A stretch of DNA of 64,000 bases from positions 116,126,325-116,190,324 of the forward strand of contig CM075764.1 in assembly GCA_037974665.1 (NCBI GenBank). The letters are read 5' to 3'. This document shows positions 61,131-64,000 of this stretch, in pieces. The notes under the pieces are model-generated. The model made no database searches. It was not told where the DNA came from and was given only the letters and a program-made list of their open reading frames with translations. The first letter of the stretch is position 1; the number at the start of each line of letters is the position of its first letter. The position numbers and the translations under genes were made by a program. Source of the stretch: Ehretia macrophylla (taxonomy: Eukaryota; Streptophyta; Magnoliopsida; Boraginales; Ehretiaceae).

Positions 61131-62357
61131 TCTGCTTAAGGCATCTGCAACCACGTTCGCCTTACCGGGCACATAATTAATTGAGCAGTTATAATCATCC
61201 AAAAGCTCCATCCACCGCCTTTGCCTCATATTCAACTCCTTCTGAGAGAACAAGTATTTCAAGCTCTTATGATCGATAAATACCTCAAACTTGTTACCCC
61301 ACAAATAATGCCTCCATTTCTTGAGTGCAAAAACAATAGCTGCTAACTCCAAATCATGTGTCGGGTAATTCATCTCGTACGGCTTTGGTTTCCTGGAGGC
61401 ATAAGCAATAACTCTTCCATTTTGCATCAACACACATCCCAATCCATCTTTCGAAGCATCGCTATAGATTACAAAACCTTGACTCCCTTCAGGCAATGCA
61501 AGAACTGGTGCGGTAGTCAATCTTTCCTTCAACTCTTGGAAGCTGTTCTCACACTTATCATCCCACACGAACTTGGTTTTCTTTTGAGTGAGCTTTGTAA
61601 GCGGCCCTGCAATCTTAGAGAAATCCTTCACGAACCTCCGATAATAGCCGGCTAGACCAAGAAAACTACGAACTTCTGTAACATTTTTCGGCTTCTTCCA
61701 AGACATCACTGCATCGATCTTTGCTGGATCTACCGCTATTCCCTCTTGGGATATGATATGTCCCAAAAATGCAATCTGTTGCAACCAAAATTCACATTTA
61801 CTAAACTTTGCATACAATTGATGCTCTCGAAGTTTCTGCAGTACCAACCGCAGATGTTGCTCATGCTCCGCCTCCGATTTCGAGTATACCAAAATATCAT
61901 CAATGAAGATCACCACAAATTGGTCCAAGTAGGGTTGAAACACCCTATGCATCAAATCCATAAAAGCTACAGGGGCATTAGTTAGTCCAAAAGGCATCAC
62001 CACATATTCATAGTGTCCATATCTCGTCCTGAAAGCCGTGTTAGGCACATCTTCCTTCTTGATCCGCAATTGATAATACCCTTGCCTCAAGTCGAGTTTC
62101 GAATACACTTTGACTCCTTGTAGTTGGTCAAATAACTCGTCGATTAGGGGAAGTGGGTATTTATTCTTGACAGTCACTTGGTTCAAACCTCGATAGTCAA
62201 TGCATAACCTCAACGTTCCGTCTTTCTTCTTAACAAATAGCATGGGCGCACCCCACGGTGAAGAGCTCGGTTGTACAAATCCCTTCTTCAGCAATCCTTG
62301 CAATTGGTCCTTTAATTCTTGCAGCTCAGCCGGTGCCATACGATAGGGAGCTTTTGA
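61131..62357 (-). other. Reverse transcriptase and RNase H domains
   Basis: Reverse transcriptase landmarks in the 897-residue segment are CIDYRGLN (491-498), [10 protein letters not shown] (526-535, catalytic Asp 528), MPFGLTNAP (560-568) and the FIDDILVYS box (590-598, Asp 592 and 593). RNase H follows with Asp 739 (IYSDAS), Glu 776 (HDLELAA), Asp 801 (IDHKSL) and Asp 844 (ADALSR). All catalytic acids are present and no stop falls inside the two domains. The first residue of the IDHKSL box is Ile, where Thr is usual in this family. These domains copy the RNA into DNA and remove the RNA strand. Confidence 0.93.
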
Positions 62358-62879
62358 TATCGGCTGGGTGCCAGGAAGCAACTCTATAACAAACTCGATC
62401 TCCCGATTCGGAGGTAAACTGGGTAATTCTTCAGGGAACACATCTGCATAGTCTTTGATCACAAGCATCTCCTCTAACTTAGCTTTATCTGACGGCTTGT
62501 TGATAAGGTAAGCCAAGTATCCGCTGCACCCTTTCCTTAAAGACTTCACTGATTTTGTAGATGAAATGATGGAACTCCCAGTGAAATCTCTTCGGCCCAA
62601 AACCTCTAGTATCGGTTGATCAGGTACCCGGAACGTTATAATCTTTGCCCGGTAGTCCAGTTGGACATGATGTTTTGCCAGCCAGTCCATCCCCAAAATG
62701 ACCTCGTAGTCTCGAAAAGGTAATACAATAAGATTGGCCGAGAATTCCCTATCCTTAATTTGGATTTTACATGCTTTACAAGCTGAACTAGTTACAAGTT
62801 TAGAACCCATTGGAGTACCAACTTCTACTTCATACGACAAACATACAACTTTCAATTTCACACGTTCCACACATAAGGG

Positions 62880-62948
62880 AGTAATAAATGAATGAGTAGC
62901 ACCCGGATCAATTAACACCTTAACAGGTTGATTCAGTATGAAGAATGT
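62880..62948 (-). other. Aspartic protease active-site region
   Basis: The motif [12 protein letters not shown] lies about 55 residues after the second knuckle, where a retropepsin is expected, with downstream EVILGMDWL. The active-site triplet reads D-P-G rather than the usual D-S/T-G. Element 1 has the same triplet, so it is a family trait and not a lesion in this copy. The enzyme would cleave the polyprotein. Confidence 0.8.
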
Positions 62949-63080
62949 ACCTTCAACAACAGCGGTCTCATCTGGAATCTCCTCGCACTTAATGGCATAA
63001 GCTCGAGCCTGGACTCTAGGAACTGGAGTCTTGCCTCTACCAGCTGGTTTAACCTGATTTTGTCCTCCTTGCCATCTAGG

Positions 63081-63182
63081 GCAATCCTTAGCCCGATGCT
63101 GATCACTGCCACAGCCCACACATTGCCCCGATTTCCTCCAACACTGGGCCTCAGTGTGACCCTTCTTGCTACAGTGAGAACA
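63081..63182 (-). other. Gag nucleocapsid: two CCHC zinc knuckles
   Basis: Two CX2CX4HX4C motifs, [14 protein letters not shown] and [14 protein letters not shown], are separated by six residues. In the 897-residue segment starting at 63674 the metal ligands are C165, C168, H173, C178 and C185, C188, H193, C198. Such knuckles bind the element's RNA during packaging. A Q/S/R/G-rich linker precedes them. In element 1 the second knuckle is destroyed. Confidence 0.9.
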
Positions 63183-64000
63183 AGTAACAGTCTGAGAAGC
63201 AGGTGAACTACCTGTGGATCCGCGGGTGGAAGAGGCTGATGGCTCTTTAGTCGGCCCACGGTTATTCCCTGACCTGCTCTGGCTCTGGCCCTGATTATGA
63301 CCTTGACTCTGGAATTTCCTCTGCTGACCTGGAGGCTGGTATGGTTTCTTGTTTGGCTGACTCGAACCGGCTCCATCTAGTTTCCTCTTCTCAACTCGAG
63401 AGGCAGCAGCAAAGAGAGCAGAATAAGTATCGAAGTCATGAGAAGCTAACTGGTCTTGAATCTCTGGCCTCAATCCAACAATAAATTTCCACATTTTTGT
63501 CTCCGGAGTACAAACCATATACTGAGCATAACGGGACAGTCGGTCAAAACGAGCCTCATACTGGGCCACCGTCATATTACCCTGGGTCAAGTGCATGAAC
63601 TTCTCGATCCGCCTCTGCCTGAAAACTGCAGGTACATATTTCTCCTTAAACGCCTTAACGAAATTACTCCACAAGCGAGGTGTCTAATCAGTCTCCCACA
63701 GTGCCTCTCCAGTGTGCCACCAATGCTCGGCATCCCCGTGCAACAGAAATACAGCAAACTCCAATTTCTCTTCATCTGTATAATCAAGGGGCCTGAAAAT
63801 CTTCTCAATCTCGGACAGCCAAGCCTCGGCTTTCTCATCATCGGCTTCCCCGTAGAATTTAGACGGGCGAAAGTCAAGGAATTCCTTCATTCTGCTATGT
63901 CTCCCATGGTTACCCTCATTCCTGTTGTTGATGTTGTTGTTGGCTTCACGAGCATCCTGGCGCTCCATCACATGTGATACGCAATCCATGGCATTTTCCA

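Larger units (their letters stand above)
55862..64000 (-). mobile_element. Ty3/gypsy (Tekay-like) element 2, 3' LTR plus most of the coding region, cut by window edge
   Basis: Read right to left on the minus strand this has nearly all of gag, protease, reverse transcriptase, RNase H, integrase with a chromodomain-like tail, a polypurine tract and the 3' LTR. The domain order (integrase after RNase H) is Ty3/gypsy. The long LTRs, the Met-tRNA primer site in the sister copy and the C-terminal chromodomain-like segment fit the Tekay/Del chromoviruses of plants. The 5' LTR, leader and about the first 36 gag codons lie past position 64000. One reading frame spans the coding region with four stops, so the copy is not autonomous as it stands. 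Confidence 0.93.
59529..64000 (-). pseudogene. gag-pol polyprotein of element 2, one frame with four TAG stops
   Basis: A single minus-strand frame runs from the window edge to a stop at 59529-59531, about 1490 codons. It encodes, in order, gag capsid, two zinc knuckles, aspartic protease, reverse transcriptase, RNase H, integrase and a chromodomain-like tail. Four in-frame stops, all TAG, lie at 63684-63686 (gag), 60981-60983 (between RNase H and integrase), 60720-60722 (after the integrase zinc-binding Cys pair) and 60360-60362 (between the second Asp and the Glu of the integrase active site). No frameshift was found, because all segments stay in the same phase. The protein would drive reverse transcription and integration, but the stops make this copy defective. 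The reading frame ends 15-18 bases inside the 3' LTR. Confidence 0.93.

Noticed and set aside
1..64000. Prokaryotic features such as operons, ribosome binding sites or phage genes
   Set aside because: Everything recognisable is plant retrotransposon or satellite; no bacterial gene organisation is present.

Overview
The window looks like plant nuclear heterochromatin, probably pericentromeric or centromeric. No host gene, RNA gene, operon or CRISPR array was found. Two kinds of sequence fill it. The first is a tandem satellite with a monomer of about 341 bp, totalling about 39.4 kb (roughly 116 monomers, about 62% of the window). The second is one family of Ty3/gypsy LTR retrotransposons with very long LTRs (3.2-3.8 kb), a tRNA-iMet-type primer site and a polyprotein that ends in a chromodomain-like segment. 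That combination fits the Tekay/Del type of plant chromovirus. The species cannot be named from the sequence; an angiosperm is likely.

Layout: 1-5847 is the right part of a decayed element 1 on the minus strand (broken gag-pol 1-2018, leader and primer site 2019-2296, 5' LTR 2297-5847). 5848-6042 is a short stretch of satellite. 6043-9261 is a solo LTR (TSD CTGGG). 9262-16228 is satellite. 16229-19998 is a solo LTR (TSD TTCGG). 19999-42547 is the longest satellite block. 42548-46123 is a solo LTR (TSD CACAG). 46124-55861 is satellite. 55862-64000 is element 2 on the minus strand (3' LTR 55862-59546, polypurine tract, then a gag-pol frame running off the right edge).

If the LTR insertions are removed, the satellite becomes one continuous array: each solo LTR is flanked by a perfect 5-bp duplication and the monomer phase resumes exactly. 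All five insertions lie in the same orientation but at five different monomer positions. The array is not homogeneous. Monomer variants recur in higher-order patterns: about five monomers (1.7 kb) in the left part, a nine-monomer (3.07 kb) duplication at about 29.4-34 kb, and a three-monomer (1.02 kb) pattern at about 37.7-42.2 kb.

Element 2 keeps one uninterrupted reading frame broken by only four stop codons, all TAG, a pattern suggesting decay by deamination of methylated cytosine. Element 1 is older-looking, with several stops, a frameshift and damaged zinc knuckles. Most apparent short ORFs are chance products of the repeated satellite monomer. I found no convincing new biochemical system. 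The most notable features are the multi-pattern higher-order satellite, its CENP-B-box-like core, and a chromodomain retroelement family inserted repeatedly in one orientation.
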